Assembly (NCBI GenBank): GCA_009763385.1
Contig: CM019823.1
Span: 168,112,302-168,176,301, forward strand
Direction: 5' to 3'
DNA: 64,000 nucleotides
From: Coix lacryma-jobi var. lacryma-jobi
Lineage: Eukaryota > Streptophyta > Magnoliopsida > Poales > Poaceae
Position numbers and translations under genes: made by a program. Shown one piece after another: positions 20,493 to 32,009 of this stretch; position 1 is the stretch's first letter; the number at the start of each line of letters is the position of its first letter. A model generated the notes under the pieces. The model was given only the letters and a program-made list of their open reading frames with translations. It did not search any database and was not told the origin of the DNA.

Positions 20493-20725
20493 CAGACTTC
20501 GTAGTTTTGCTCCGGAGCTTTGGCAGTTGGTTTGTGGTTTCTCCAGGGGTTCCGCTGTACCACTAGGACATCCCCTAGGGTATCCACCTACTCGTAGGTC
20601 GTGAACTCTTCGGTCGTTTCGAGTCTTAGCTTTTGGGGTGATTTCTAGGACAAGGGCCATTCTATTCATGAGTTGAATTTGAGGCTCCCATTCACCCCCC
20701 CTCTGGTCGCCAATCCGGTCCTTCA

Positions 20726-23700
20726 CACACAAAAGTGGAATTTTGGTTCCTTCACATCCGAAATATTTTAGTGTTTGCTTCACCCAAAGTAGATGGGCAC
20801 AACATGCGCTGGCCACCACATACATGGCTTTGGCGGTGGATAGGAAACACTATTTTGTTTCTTGGAACTCCAAGATACTAAAGACCTCCCAATATTGGCA
20901 AGTCCCAGTAGTGCTCTTCCGATCTACTTGCAACCGGCATAGTGCGAATCGGAATAGCCAAGTAGATCGAAAGTGGAGCCCTTGGGATACCACAAGCCAA
21001 GATTCGGAGTGTGCACTAATTATCAAAAGATTCTCTTAACGGCCATAATATGACATTCTTTCGGATTAGCTTGAAATCTTGCACACATGCACACGCTAAG
21101 CATGATATCGGGCTTAGATGCACAAAGGTAAAACAATGAACCGATCATAAAGTGATATACCTTTGGTCCACTGACTTACCATCCTCATTTAGATCAAGAT
21201 GTCCATTGGTTGGCATGGGAGTCTTGATGGGTTTGGCCTTGTCCATCTCAAACTTCTTTAGCATGTCCCTTGTATACATTGTTTGACTGATGAACGTGCC
21301 ATCCTTGAGTTGCTGATTTGGAATCCGAGGAAGTACTTCAACTCACCCATCATGGACATGTCGAACCTTTTGGTCATGATCCTACTAAATTCCTCACAAA
21401 AAGCCACATTAGTACTACCAAATATTATGTCATCGACATATATTTGGCACACAAAGATACCATTATCGACTTTGCGAGTAAATAGAGGAGCATCGGCCTT
21501 CCTATCTCAAAACCCTTTTTGAGTAGGAAGTCCTTAGGCAATCATACCAAGCTCTTGGGCTTGCTTGAGCCCATAGAGCGCCTTGTCGAGCTTGTAGACG
21601 TGGTTGGGAAATTTCAGATCCCAAAACCCGGTGTTTGCTCCACGTACACCAATTCGGAGAGGGGGCCATTGAGGAATGCACTTTTCACGTCCATTTGGTA
21701 CATCTTGAAATCATGGTGAGTAGCAAGGCAAGTAATATGCTAATTGACTCAGCCTAGCTACAGGTGCCCACTAGGTTTCCTCCCCAACGTCCAAACCTTC
21801 GATTTGATGAAACCTTGAGGTGCCACCAACCGTGCTTTGTTCCTTGTAACCATGCCATGCTCGTCTTGCTTGTTGCGGAAGACCCACTTGGTTCCTATCA
21901 CGTTTTGCTTGGGTCTTTCCACCAATGACCACACTTCATTGCGAGTGAAGTTGTTCAGCTCTTCTTGCATGACCATCACCCAATCCAGATCATCAAGTGC
22001 TTCTTCCACCCTAAGAGGTTCCAAAGAGGAGACAAAACAGGTAATGTTCACAAAAACTTGCTAAGCGTGAACGTGTCGTTACCCCACGTCGTATGCTCCC
22101 CAGTATGTTGTCAACGGGATGATCCGTTGAATCGTATGATGCACTTTTGGATGCGACACGAGTGATCTCCTTTGGATGGGTCCATCTTCATCATCTTCAC
22201 CATATGTGTGGATGTCTGCATTAACTTGTTGGTCATCATGTTGAGCTTGAGCTTGGTCATCAAGTTGATGTTGCATTTGAACATCATTTGCACTTCCACC
22301 TTTCGGAGTTGCGGAAGCTTCACCATGTGCATTCGAATGCACATGATGGACATTTGAATCTAGTGGAGCGTGTGCAATGGCTCATCTTCATCATCTTGAA
22401 TCTCAATAAGCCTCACATCACCGGTCGCAAGATTCTTGATTGCTTCGGATGGAGACATATCATTACCTGCAAGCTCATCATTGACATGCTCCTTTTGGGA
22501 GCCGTCGGATTCATCAAAAGTCACGTCTACCATTAACTCAATAGTGTCAGTGGCATTATTGAATACGCGGTAGCCATGTTCGTTAGTACCATAACCAAGT
22601 AGAAAGCCTTGTGTACCTTAGGTGCAAACTTTGAACTTTTGGCCCTCTTGTTAAGTATGAAACACTTGCAGCCAGAGACTAGAAAGTAATGCACCTTCGG
22701 TTTGTTACCGGTTAGGAGCTCATAAGGCGTCTTGTCCCTTAGTTGTGGAGGTAGAGGCGGTTGATGGAATGACACGCGGTGTTCATCGCCTCTGCCCAAA
22801 AGCCATGGGACATCTTGTATTCATCCAACATAGATCTTGCGGCTTCAGAAAGAGTTCGATTCTTCCTTTCCACAACCCCATTTTTTGTGGGGGGTATATG
22901 GAACAGAGAACTCATGCTTGATTCCTTCATCATCAAGATACTCTTCTATGTTGGTGTTCTTGAACTCGGTCCCGTTGTCGCTTCTCACTTCTTGATCTTG
23001 AGCTCAAACTCATTTTGAGCCCTTCTAGCAAACTTCTTGAAGATGCCTTGGGTCTCACTTTTATCTGCTAAAAAGAACGCCCAAGTGAAGCGAGAAAAGT
23101 CATCAACAATAACGAAACCATATTTGTTACCGCCGATGCTTTGGTAAGCAACGGGTCCGATGAGGTCCATATGTAGAAGCTCCAATGGCCTTGTGGTTGA
23201 CACGACGTTCTTCATTGGATGCTTTGCTCCAACTTGCTTTCCGGCTTGGCATGCGCTGCAAATCCTATCTTTCTCAAAAGACACATTGGTTAGTCCAAGG
23301 ATATGCCCTGCCTTTGAAGTTAGGCCAAGTTCCTCATCCCAACATGAGCTAGTCGGCGATGCCAAAGCCAACCCATGCTAGATTTTGCCATTAGACATGT
23401 CGTAGGTTCTACCTTACTAGTTGAGAAGTCAACTAGGTAAAGTTTTCCCTTCAACACACCTTTAAATGCAATAGAGGAATCCCTTCTTCTAGAGACGGTC
23501 ACACCCTTATCCGTAAAGAGACAATCGTAACCCATTTCACAAAGTTGAGAAACAAATAACACAATTGTAACTCAACGAATGCACAAGTAATACATTAGAT
23601 ATGGAATTGTCAGTTGAGATAGCAATTTTACCCAAACCAAGCACTTCTCCTTTTCCATTGTCACCAAACACAATGTTGTTGCATGAGTCACAGCTTGGTT

Positions 23701-23761
23701 GAAAGGAGGTGAACATTTCTTTTGCCCCGATCATATGATTGGTGCATCCACTATCCAACAC
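20726..23761 (-). pseudogene. pol: Element C pol: protease, integrase, RT, RNase H (broken)
   Basis: Protease: LDSGCTNHM at the start (23761). GAG-pre-integrase and integrase: the HHCC-type segment with ICSACQAGK near 23265, LLHMDLIGPV and VIVDDFSRFTWAFF near 23100, and VVERKNRTLSEAARSMLDEY near 22870. RT: DLDWVMVMQEELNNF and GTKWVFRNKQ (22000-21870), and an intact YVDD catalytic box at 21429-21440 followed by MMGELKYFLGFQI. RNase H: GYSDSHYAGC near 20970 and a CCAHLLWVKQTLKYFG segment near 20790. It is cut 20-30 residues later. At least eight frame breaks are seen. Confidence 0.85.
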
Positions 23762-23881
23762 CCAACTTGATCCACCGGAGGCATATTCCTACAAAACAAG
23801 TTTATGTTCTTGATTTAGGTACCCAAGTGAGATTGGGTCCTAGGTGGTTAGTCACATAAACTTTGGGCACCCAAACATTTC

Positions 23882-24706
23882 TCATAATCTCCCTCTTCTT
23901 GAGTGCACCAACATACTTAACGACAATCTTGTCGTTCTTTCCCCAACAACACAAATAATCACAAGTATAGCTTGTGATATGGGCTTTTGTTGCTTGGGGA
24001 CCTCTACTTGCTTCTCCTTGTTGACCATGTCATTTGCAAGTGTGGCCTTTGGGTTGGCAACCTTGTTTGCCTTGTTCATGAGGTCAAAGAGAGGAACCCC
24101 TTTGTTAAAGATAACAAAGGGTACCCCGTTGACCATCTTCCTTCCATTGGCCTTGCCACCATACCTATTGTACCCAATCCCATCCTTGATGGATGGATGT
24201 CTTGCGGTCTTGAGGATATCCTTTGGTTGTTCCATCTTACACTTGCAACCATTCCTCAAGATCATGTTCAACCGTTGGATCTCTTTGCTCTTCTTCTCTA
24301 ACTCAACAATGTTAGTTGCACAAGCACTTATATCAACTTTATAACATCTTTTGCAACCATTACTTGTTGAAGCATTAGAGTTGTCGGAATCCTTAGGAGT
24401 AGTTGAAGAAGTACTACTCCAAAGAGTGTTGTAGCTTAGTTCAAGAGTTTGATAATTATCTTGAAAGCTTGTGAGGCTTTCTTGAACCAAGCTAACCTTA
24501 CTCTTTAGATTAGCAATTGAGTCATTTCTCGTCGAACACTCCTTAGCCAACTTCTTGTTAGAGTCATTAGCTAAAGATAGTTCCACGGTCAATTTCTCAA
24601 CCTTCAACCTCTCCTCGGCAAGATAGGCTTCCAATGCAAGGTTCTTTTTCTCTCTCTGAGAGATCAAGTCCCCTTGCAAGGCAAGACTCTCATTCCGACT
24701 CTCCAA
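23882..24706 (-). CDS. gag: Element C gag, coiled-coil tail
   Basis: A 274-codon frame. The first 150 residues are long charged helices (ALQGDLISQREKKNLALEAY and following) predicted by eye to be coiled coil. A CKRCYKVDISACATNIVELE segment near residue 118 carries the Cys pair seen in the same place in other Sirevirus gags. A Lys/Gly-rich basic region follows. The frame runs towards the protease, from which it is separated by about 120 bases with a stop. Confidence 0.7.
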   Translation of the reverse strand: MESRNESLALQGDLISQREKKNLALEAYLAEERLKVEKLTVELSLANDSNKKLAKECSTRNDSIANLKSKVSLVQESLTSFQDNYQTLELSYNTLWSSTSSTTPKDSDNSNASTSNGCKRCYKVDISACATNIVELEKKSKEIQRLNMILRNGCKCKMEQPKDILKTARHPSIKDGIGYNRYGGKANGRKMVNGVPFVIFNKGVPLFDLMNKANKVANPKATLANDMVNKEKQVEVPKQQKPISQAILVIICVVGERTTRLSLSMLVHSRRGRL

Positions 24707-25061
24707 TTTAGTGAGCAGTTTTAATATTTTGGTCCACCTTTCTTACCAAATTTTCTAATTATACTTAGTTCAAATTCATCCATATCATCATCACTATACT
24801 CATCACTAGACACGTAGGAGAGTTAGATGATACCTCTCATCCTTAGCCATGAAGCAAGAATGAGTGAAGTCGTCCTCGTCGTCCGAGAGAATCTCGAACA
24901 AGCGTGATGAAGCGGTCGATGTAGCCATGTTGGAGAAGAGGCTTGGAGAAGTGGTCTTGTGTATGGCGCTGTTGGCCGCTCCCTACTCTTTCTCCTTGCC
25001 CTTGCTCTTCTCTTCATCACTTGAGTCATCTTCCGAGAACCATTCTTCACCAAGATGAGCT

Positions 25062-26266
25062 TCACCACTCTTCTTCTTCTTTGGTTCTTGTCATCACTCT
25101 TGCTAAATTTGCTCTTGTCTTCTTTTTTTGGACAATCAGCGATGAAATGATCATCCGCACCACACTCATAGCAATTCCTCTTCTTTGACTTCTTGAAGTA
25201 TCCACCTTTGCCTTCTTGTAAATCTTCTTCCTCATGAATCTTCTAAAGTTCTTCACAAGGAGTGCAATCTCATCATCGGAATCATCGCTCCCTTCACTTG
25301 ATGAATCATGTTGGGCTCTATTTCCTTCTTCTTGCTTGGCCTTGAGAGCTACCACTTTCTTGTTGCTTGCTTCTTGATCTTCTATGGCCTCATCATCCAT
25401 GACTTCATGATGTTTTATCTTGGCAAGCATCTCATGTGGTCCCATGCTCTCATAGTTAGGTCTCTCCATGATAATTAATGCAAGTGTCTTGTTCTTCTTC
25501 CTATATGCTCTCAATAGCTTTCTTGCAGCTGAGTTGTCATCCCACTTGTTATCTCCAAGAGCTCTAATCTTGTTTATCAAGGTCATGTACCTATCAAACA
25601 TTTGTTGAGTGGTTTCACCACTCTTGATGGTGAAGTTCTCGATCTTCCCTTGAAGAAGCTCTATGTTGCATTTTCTTACACTTTCACCACCCTCATATGA
25701 TATTCTAAGAGTGTCCCAAATCTTCTTGGCAACTACCATACCATGGACCTTGGCACTCTCTTCGGGCTTGAGACATGATAGAATCAAGGATGCCGCTTGC
25801 GCATTTTGTTGAAACTCAATGGCATCTAGGTCGGTGTACTCTTCACCTTCAACATGACTTAGCCCATTCTCAACTATCTCCCAAGCTCTTGCGGCAATGA
25901 GATGTATCTTCATCTTGTGTGCCCAATCATTGTAGTTGATTCCATCGAAGGAGGGTGGTTTGCCTAGATTGACGCTAGGCAATTGAAGGATCTTGCCCAT
26001 ATGGCCATAATCATATGGTATGCTTGCGAATTCTTTGTCTTTCTTGTCCTTTCTTCATCTTCCTTCTTCTTATCTTCTTTGGGCTGTGGTGGAACTTCTC
26101 CACTTCCGGATGACTCGGCTTTGCTGCCCAAGGCTTGCTTCAAGCTCTCAATCTCATCCTTCATCTTCTTCATTTGATCTTCGAACTGCTTTGCTTGCTG
26201 TTCCAACAGCTGCTCAGAGAGACTCTTGACAATATCATTGACGGCTTCTTGACTTAGGGACGACAT
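25062..26266 (-). pseudogene. gag: Element C gag, N-terminal part
   Basis: Begins at the Met at 26266, about 40 bases after the PBS: MSSLSQEAVNDIVKSLSEQL and a Lys/Glu linker (frame 26266-25964). The next frame (26000-25062) holds the capsid-like domain: PPSFDGINYNDWAHKMKIHL (DUF4219-like), then a UBN2 domain with KIWDTLRISYEGG, FDRYMTLINKIRALG and MGPHEMLAKIKHHE. A CCHC knuckle follows at 25131-25173 (CYECGADDHFIADC), in a third frame. Two frameshifts split it. This is the most complete gag in the window. Confidence 0.8.
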
Positions 26267-26306
26267 GATTTTCCCTTACGCGGTGAAGCGCTAACACAAA
26301 GGTTAG

Positions 26307-26318
26307 GCTCCGATACCA
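26307..26318 (-). other. Element C primer-binding site (initiator tRNA-Met)
   Basis: Minus-strand TGGTATCGGAGC, a perfect match to the usual plant copia PBS, two bases from the LTR end. Confidence 0.9.
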
Positions 26319-26320
26319 AT

Positions 26321-28218
26321 TGAAAGGATCAAATCAGCCTAGAGGGGGGTGAATAGGTGATTTTCTGCAATCTAAGATTTCACAAACTAAAACTTGTAGT
26401 TAGATAACCACCAGTATTACCGGTTTGTTTGGGTAGGTACTACCGGGTATAAAACACCGATACTACCGACACAAAAAACGGCACTACCGGAGCCCTAAAG
26501 AGAAACTACAAATCCAATGTATGTGAGCTATGAATGTAAAACAAATAAACGCCCCACTTCCCTAAGTATTATCGATGAAGATTCTAGCCTCTCCAAGCCT
26601 TGGTTGCTTCCCACGGTGTAGATCGAGCCTTCCAACCTAATAAATGGATAGGGGAGAGGAAGAACACGAAGAATACAAGTACAACCGTAATATCCAAAGT
26701 AGAGACAACAACAACAAGCACACGGGACTCAACAATTTATCCTGAGGTTTGGCCAAACCACTAAGGAGTGCCTACGTCCTCGTTGTTGAGGTGAACACCA
26801 AGGTCGGAGTCTCTTTCACCTCCTTGCCTCACTCAAGCAACCACAAAGGCTACTAGAGTTTCTCCACTAGAAATCACAGGGAAATACAAACACTTCGGGG
26901 AGCCCTCACAAATAAAACAACATGGGCTACCATGAAGAACACCTAACCGGCTAGGGTTCAAAGAACCCAAGAGTAGTAGACACAAATCAAGCCGGCTAGA
27001 TGGAAACCAAGTGCTCAAGTCATAAATCGAAGCTTCCCACTCTCTAATCTCACTTCCCTAGCTCAAAACTTGCAAGGGAATGAATCTAGGAGCAAGGGGG
27101 GGAGAGAGGGGAGGAGTCGATGCTTGGAGAGTGTTTTGTCAGCTGGTAGGTCGCAATTAATGAATGGAATGAGTGGGTAACGGTCAAAAGAGAAGCGAAG
27201 AGCTATTATAGTTCCCCAGTCCCGAGGCCTGTCGGTAGTACCGACCACCCATGGTCGGTAGTACCGACCGACAAAAAACCGTTGCACAGATCTGAGTTGA
27301 CCTAAAACCAACTACCAACCAAAGGTCGGTACCACCGATGGTCGGTAGTACCGGCCCTATGGCGGTACTACCGCCAGGCCAAAACGGCCGCGAACAGAGA
27401 GCTCCACAGAAAGAATGCTTGGCCGCTCGGCAGCTACCGGCCAGGGTCGGTACCATCGAGGGTCGGTAGTACCGACAATATAGCGGTACTACCGCCAAGT
27501 CAAATGGCGCTCGAACAGAGAGCTTCGCAAAACTGCTTTTCTACTGGCTTGGGTCGGTACCACCGAGGGTCGGTAGTACCGGCCTTATGGTGGTACTACC
27601 ACAAGCCATTTTGAACACGAACAGAGAGGTCTGCAGAAATGACCTTGCTACCGACCAAGGTCGGTGCCACCGAGGGTCGGTAGTACCGGCCTTATGGCGG
27701 TACTACCGCCAAGTCATTTTTGAGCCTACACAGAGAGGGTATTAGAATGGTCTGGATGGTCGGTACCACTGACCTTATGACGGTACTACCGACAGTTCAA
27801 AATGAACTCCATCCAGAGAGCATTGCACACTGCCTCCCTGGTCGGTACTACCGACCCCCATGGTCGGTACTACCGACTGTACAAAATATATCTATGTGTT
27901 CTTGATCATGCGGTGACTCTCAAGCAAACTTTAGTTAGTCGATTTGAGCACTTTTCTCCATATCTAGCCAACCTAATTTGTGACCCTCTTGATAGTCCGG
28001 CTTACCTATAACTCAAGTTTAAAATTAAACTTTCAAACCACCACTTGAGCTAGGCATCCTTTGTCCAAATATAATCAACGTGCTTTGTTCACGAGATTTC
28101 AACATTTCAAATCTTTCTAAGGACTAACACCTGCATATATGCTTTTATAAATCCATTAGTCCCTAATTTGATTGTCATTAATTAGCCAAAACCCACATTG
28201 GGGGCGAATGTACTTACA
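26321..28218 (-). repeat. Element C 5' LTR (about 1.9 kb)
   Basis: The minus-strand start near 28218 (TGTAAGTACATTCG, then a GCCCCCAATG area and TTTTGGCTAATTAATGACAA) and the end CACCCCCCTCTAGG...GATCCTTTCA at 26321 are characteristic of a grass Sirevirus LTR. The 5' edge is approximate. A minus-strand TATA-like ACTATAATAG is at 27203-27212. U3 contains repeated CGGTA palindromes at 27230-27880. No coding region. Confidence 0.75.
27230..27880 (-). repeat. CGGTAGTACCG palindromes in tandem about 110-bp units (C U3)
   Basis: Clusters of three palindromes (GTCGGTACCACCGA-type, GTCGGTAGTACCGGC and GCGGTACTACCGC) recur at about 27322, 27437, 27550, 27658 and 27760. Each cluster is separated from the next by a linker containing ACAGAGAG. 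The block lies directly upstream of the presumed TATA box. Confidence 0.8.
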
Positions 28219-30480
28219 CCATCAAGAATGGAAAGGCCAATCACAAAGAAGAAGCTAGTGACACTATCCCAGAAGAAAAGAAAGAAAGAAGAGACCCTCA
28301 AGACAGTGAACAACAGGAAGAAAAGACTCAGACCAAGAAAGTATGGAGGAAAATTCAGCACCTAAAGAGGAACAATCAGAAAACAACTTTCCAAACGTCT
28401 AACACACCTTGGAAGGTCTGAACAACAAGAGAAGGTCCGGTTCGTCGGACCTAAGTATCCGAACCTTCGCCAAAAGGTAAAAATTGGTAGTTATCCTCAT
28501 ATTAACTTTTCTGCATATTTCTCATATTTGATTCTTGATCATTTCTTGCTTCATCATATTTAATAATTATATCATCATATTTTATCCATAAGCATTTTAA
28601 TTTCTTCATTGCATTAAAAAAGAAAATAAAAATAATCATGTTGCATTATCATATTGCATCTAAAAAGACAACTCCTAAAGCCCCATGTGAATATTCAACT
28701 ATTTACTGTGGAGGCAAAAAAATGTTTCTTGCTTTTTGCATCTGCATATAAAAAAGGAAAATCAAAAAAATAATATTAAACTCTTGTTGAATCATGCTTG
28801 CTTAAACATCTATGAGGCTCCATAAGACATATACGGTTTACCACTAACGCTTAATCAGTTCCACGAGCTTTGTTGTCTATTTAAGTTTAGCAGAAATCAA
28901 TGAGAAGGCCAGATAACTTCATCTATTCTAGAGACACTAAAACAACAACCTTCCACTAAGGACCAGAGGAGTGAAGTGCATCGACGCTACCAAGAGAACG
29001 AACATGCAAGCATCTAGCTTGGGGAAAAGGGTCCCCCGTTATCCGAGGTAATATATCTATATTTTTTGAATTTCATAAAAACAGAAAACACCAAAAATGT
29101 CAGCACATGAAGGTTCTCTCTTAAAAATAAAAACCCAAAAAATATGATCACATGAAGGCTCACCCTTAAAAATAAAAAGAACAAAAATATTCGGGCACAT
29201 GAAGGCTCGACGCTATCGAAGGGATTAGCTTATGGGAGACGCACCCTGTTATCTTCGTGATTAAGGTATGTTTTTATTACTATTAGTTTTATTATTATAT
29301 CTCTATTATTATTATTATTATTAGTCTTTATATATATATTATATCTTAGAGTGTGTATTTAATATTAGAGTCAATAAATGAACAATGATGATCTAGAATA
29401 AAAGCTTACCCTAACTAATAGAGCTCCATGAAAATATAATTAATTTGAATGGACATGATGAATAGTTGCTCTGCCGTAATTCTTTTCAAGTGCCTAGTGT
29501 TCAATCTTTAATTTTCCTGAGTTTTGGATAAGATTGTTTTAACATAAAAAATTACTTTGAATCTGAAACTTGTGGATTGCAAAAAGTTTTGACCTAAGTC
29601 TAGGTGTTTGACGAGAGTATGATATGAAAAGGTTGAACTCCTATTTATCTTGTTCCTAGTGATACTGGAGTTCTAGAGATTAATCCTTTGAAAAAATTAA
29701 AAAATGCTACATGATGAGATCATCTATGATGAGTGTTTGAAATTCCTACCACAACCTGACATACATGCCTGATAGACTTGGAAGTCCACTCTTTATGTTT
29801 ACTGCTTACATATGCATTGAGTATTGTCAAATCATGTTAACCCTTAGAGACTCGTCATACAGTTAAAATCAAGATCACGTACACTCCACCCATATATACT
29901 GCTCCTACACTGAGAGTATGCAACAACATGCCTTCCATTAAGATCCACTCAAAATGTTTCACTTCTATCCTAGGAGTGAACAACCAAAAAAATTCCCTTC
30001 ATCCATATGACCTTTTTATGCCTTCATTACCATTCATAAAACTCCAATTTATTATTGATACTCAAACATTATGCTATATGGTATATCTTATGATTATGAA
30101 AAAAATAGGCTATGAGCAAGAGTTATCTTCTAAAAAAAAAGAAAGAAAAAAGAGAAAAGCAAAATGGACAGTGTCCGATAGTAGAATTAGGGGTGTTTCG
30201 ATGCCCACCATTAAAAAAGAAGAAGAAAAAGATGATAGCCCATGTCGTCTCTAGCGGGAATCATAAAAGAGAGAAGTATCTTCACAAGGGGCAATGTAAG
30301 AAGAGGTCTACATCTATCATCCATCATTATGTTTACATCGTCATCACTGTGTTTTTCACCCTCACATGTTTATCACCACTGTTCCACCATACACACTCAT
30401 TCCACATATAGCTTATTGGCGGTCCTTATTGCATGTTTATAACCGCCAACTCTCACATAGAATGATCACCAAACTAGAAT
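28219..30480. other. Region D: degenerate retroelement-like sequence without genes
   Basis: AT-rich. I see no domain in any frame over 100 codons; the 29928-30254 frame is Lys/Ser-rich without recognisable motif. Sequences at 29015-29050 (AGCTTGGGGAAAAGGGTCC, then GTTATCCGAGG) and 29230-29275 resemble the non-coding 3' region of Athila/Tat-type gypsy elements. A short (ATT)n microsatellite is at 29305-29323 and a purine run (AAAAAAGAAGAAGAAAAAG) near 30211 could be a polypurine tract. Confidence 0.35.
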
Positions 30481-31839
30481 TCGAACTTTTATATCTAACA
30501 AGTTCCACAAGTTTTGGTGATTCGCTTGTCTTGCAGAGTAATCAAAGAATACCATGGAAAAGGCAAGATGAATACGCCTTTCGGCAAGATGCAAAATCAA
30601 GAAATAATGGAAGAAGAAGCCCATCAAACTCCAAATCTGGGCTGGAACCCACCATAACATCGAAGAGCATCAAGTCCATGGCCCATAGGAGAAAGACGGT
30701 GGTGAGGCGAGCAAGTAGGGGTGCGCCCGCACCACCACCATTGCCCCTCGGGCCCACCTTCCTGCATCAGTTGTATGGCGGTATCCTAAGGTCGGTTATG
30801 TGGGTGTCCAGGTTCAGTGTACTCTGGAGAGGTCGGTTTGCACCTTCCATGTGGAGAAAGGAGGCTCTCCACTCCCCGAAGGCACCTCCACTATATAAAG
30901 AGGCCCTCTCCATCATCATATAATCATCTTCATAAAGATCATACACACCACAAGGAGTCCTCTTCACCATATTGCCAAGATGTAGTAGTAGAATAGCTCT
31001 AGTGAGAGTGAGGGAGGAGAGAGCTCAATTTCCAGAGGAGTCCTCGAAGGATCGGTATAATCTTGTATCGCTTCTTTGTAAGACTCGAGTATTCAATATA
31101 TTTATCTTCTCTAATTACTTGAATTGCTTACATGGTTATCTAGTTCTTACCTTATGTTTTAGCTAAAGCATCGTTAGTTTAATGTCTTGCACTTGGCATG
31201 GGATCTCTCTCGACAGAGTGCTCTAGTTATTATATGTGGCTAGAGTAGTAATCGGTAGTATAGACGTGGTGTTTAGACTATCGATCTCTTGAGGTTGCGC
31301 CCAACCCCATGGATAGTTGTGGTAGCCCTGGGGGTGACAGCTCCGACCAGGCCTTTGTATTCCACCACGTTCGGGTTGGGTTTCATAGAGCTTTTGGCAG
31401 CTTGGCAGCCTTCTCTGGTTACCCCTTCCCAGTCTCTTCGAGAATCGGAAAGGAACTGCTGCTCCAAAGTGCCATGGTGTGATCATTATGCTTGACCCTT
31501 GCTTTAGTTAATCCCTTGGGATGGATCTAGATTAGAACCACAGTAATGGAGAAGTATATAGGAACCTTGAACTCTTCCTATGACCTCCCAACTGTGCTTA
31601 TATGCTCTTTATCTTAATATGGAGTTCTTCGGTGTATCATTCATCTATCAATTATATATGCTACACTTACCCCCCACTTTAATCTAGTCAGTACATTGAG
31701 TTAGTAGATACATGACCATCAGTTATTAAACTCTTTAACATTGCTTCCCTAAGGATATAATATGATACCCCGAAATACTCATGGGTGAAAGCTACAATGA
31801 TATCCGTGAGCTTGTAGATTTGTCTATATGCGTTACACA
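30480..31839 (+). repeat. Region D LTR, tRNA-Asp-primed gypsy type (left edge uncertain)
   Basis: A TATA box (CACTATATAAAGAGG, 30889-30903) with a typical transcription-start context, then about 900 bases of U5-like sequence, ending near ACACA (31839) some 15 bases before a tRNA-Asp PBS. This makes it the 5' LTR of an Athila/Tat-type gypsy. The left edge is not determined; I put it where a different base composition begins. Confidence 0.5.
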
Positions 31840-31854
31840 TACCAATTGGCTTTC

Positions 31855-31872
31855 TGGCGCCGTTGTCGGGGA
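31855..31872 (+). other. Primer-binding site 1 (tRNA-Asp)
   Basis: TGGCGCCGTTGTCGGGGA, complementary to the 3' end of plant tRNA-Asp with one mismatch; the usual primer of Athila/Tat-type gypsy elements. Confidence 0.75.
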
Positions 31873-31925
31873 TAGGGTTTAACTCTATTATTGGTAGCGA
31901 CGCTAAGAAATGCCAACAAGCTTTC

Positions 31926-31943
31926 TGGCGCCGTTGCCGGGGA
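31926..31943 (+). other. Primer-binding site 2 (tRNA-Asp)
   Basis: TGGCGCCGTTGCCGGGGA, a better match than site 1, 71 bases downstream. Both are preceded by GCTTTC. The remaining leader to 32009 has no features. Confidence 0.75.
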
Positions 31944-32009
31944 AGTAATTGGCGTAAATAATTTATTATTTGACCTTGATATCTGCTATTCTAGTTTGTT
32001 GTTGCTAGC

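Larger units (their letters stand above)
2357..20725 (+). mobile_element. Element A: 5'-truncated Ty1/copia Sirevirus-type retrotransposon, interrupted by element B
   Basis: In order: gag (UBN2-type domain, CCHC knuckle, coiled coil, second knuckle), protease, integrase, RT/RNase H, a long 3' UTR, a polypurine tract and a 3' LTR. This is the copia order (integrase before RT). The gag with a coiled-coil tail, the long 3' UTR and an LTR ending just after a CACCCCCC-type stretch fit Sireviruses. Element B occupies 8714 to about 17744 inside A's 3' UTR: the flanks on both sides join into one sequence that also occurs, inverted, in B itself near 12770. The 5' LTR, PBS and start of gag are missing. 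Many frameshifts show it cannot be autonomous. Confidence 0.85.
18676..20725 (+). repeat. Element A 3' LTR (about 2.05 kb)
   Basis: Begins TGCGAACAC right after a polypurine tract and ends GTCCTTCA, the same end as B's LTR, after the family's TTCACCCCCCCTCTGG stretch. The TATA box is at 19615-19623. U3 holds a hairpin array (19117-19360) and R/U5 holds CGGACAGTCCG palindromes (about 20222-20492). There are no coding regions; the open frames inside are GC-rich by-products. Sequence after 20725 belongs to element C. Confidence 0.85.
20726..28218 (-). mobile_element. Element C: minus-strand Sirevirus-type copia, 3' end lost
   Basis: Minus strand order: LTR (28218 to 26321), PBS, gag with UBN2 domain, knuckle and coiled coil, protease, integrase, RT, RNase H. 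It ends abruptly within RNase H at 20726 where A's LTR ends. Its 3' UTR and 3' LTR are not in the window. Frames are broken, but domains are better preserved than in A. Confidence 0.85.

Noticed and set aside
20911..20925. GTGCTCTTCCGATCT matches the end of a common Illumina adapter
   Set aside because: On the minus strand it encodes the expected RNase H segment (VDRKSTTGT-like) of element C in the right place, so it is natural sequence and a chance match.
27230..27880. Regular short repeats with spacers, CRISPR-like at first sight
   Set aside because: The repeats are palindromes of variable flank inside an LTR of a plant retrotransposon; spacers are themselves repeated, and there are no cas genes.
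29928..30254. 108-codon frame in region D as a host gene
   Set aside because: Low complexity, Lys-rich end over an A run, no domain and no neighbouring exons.
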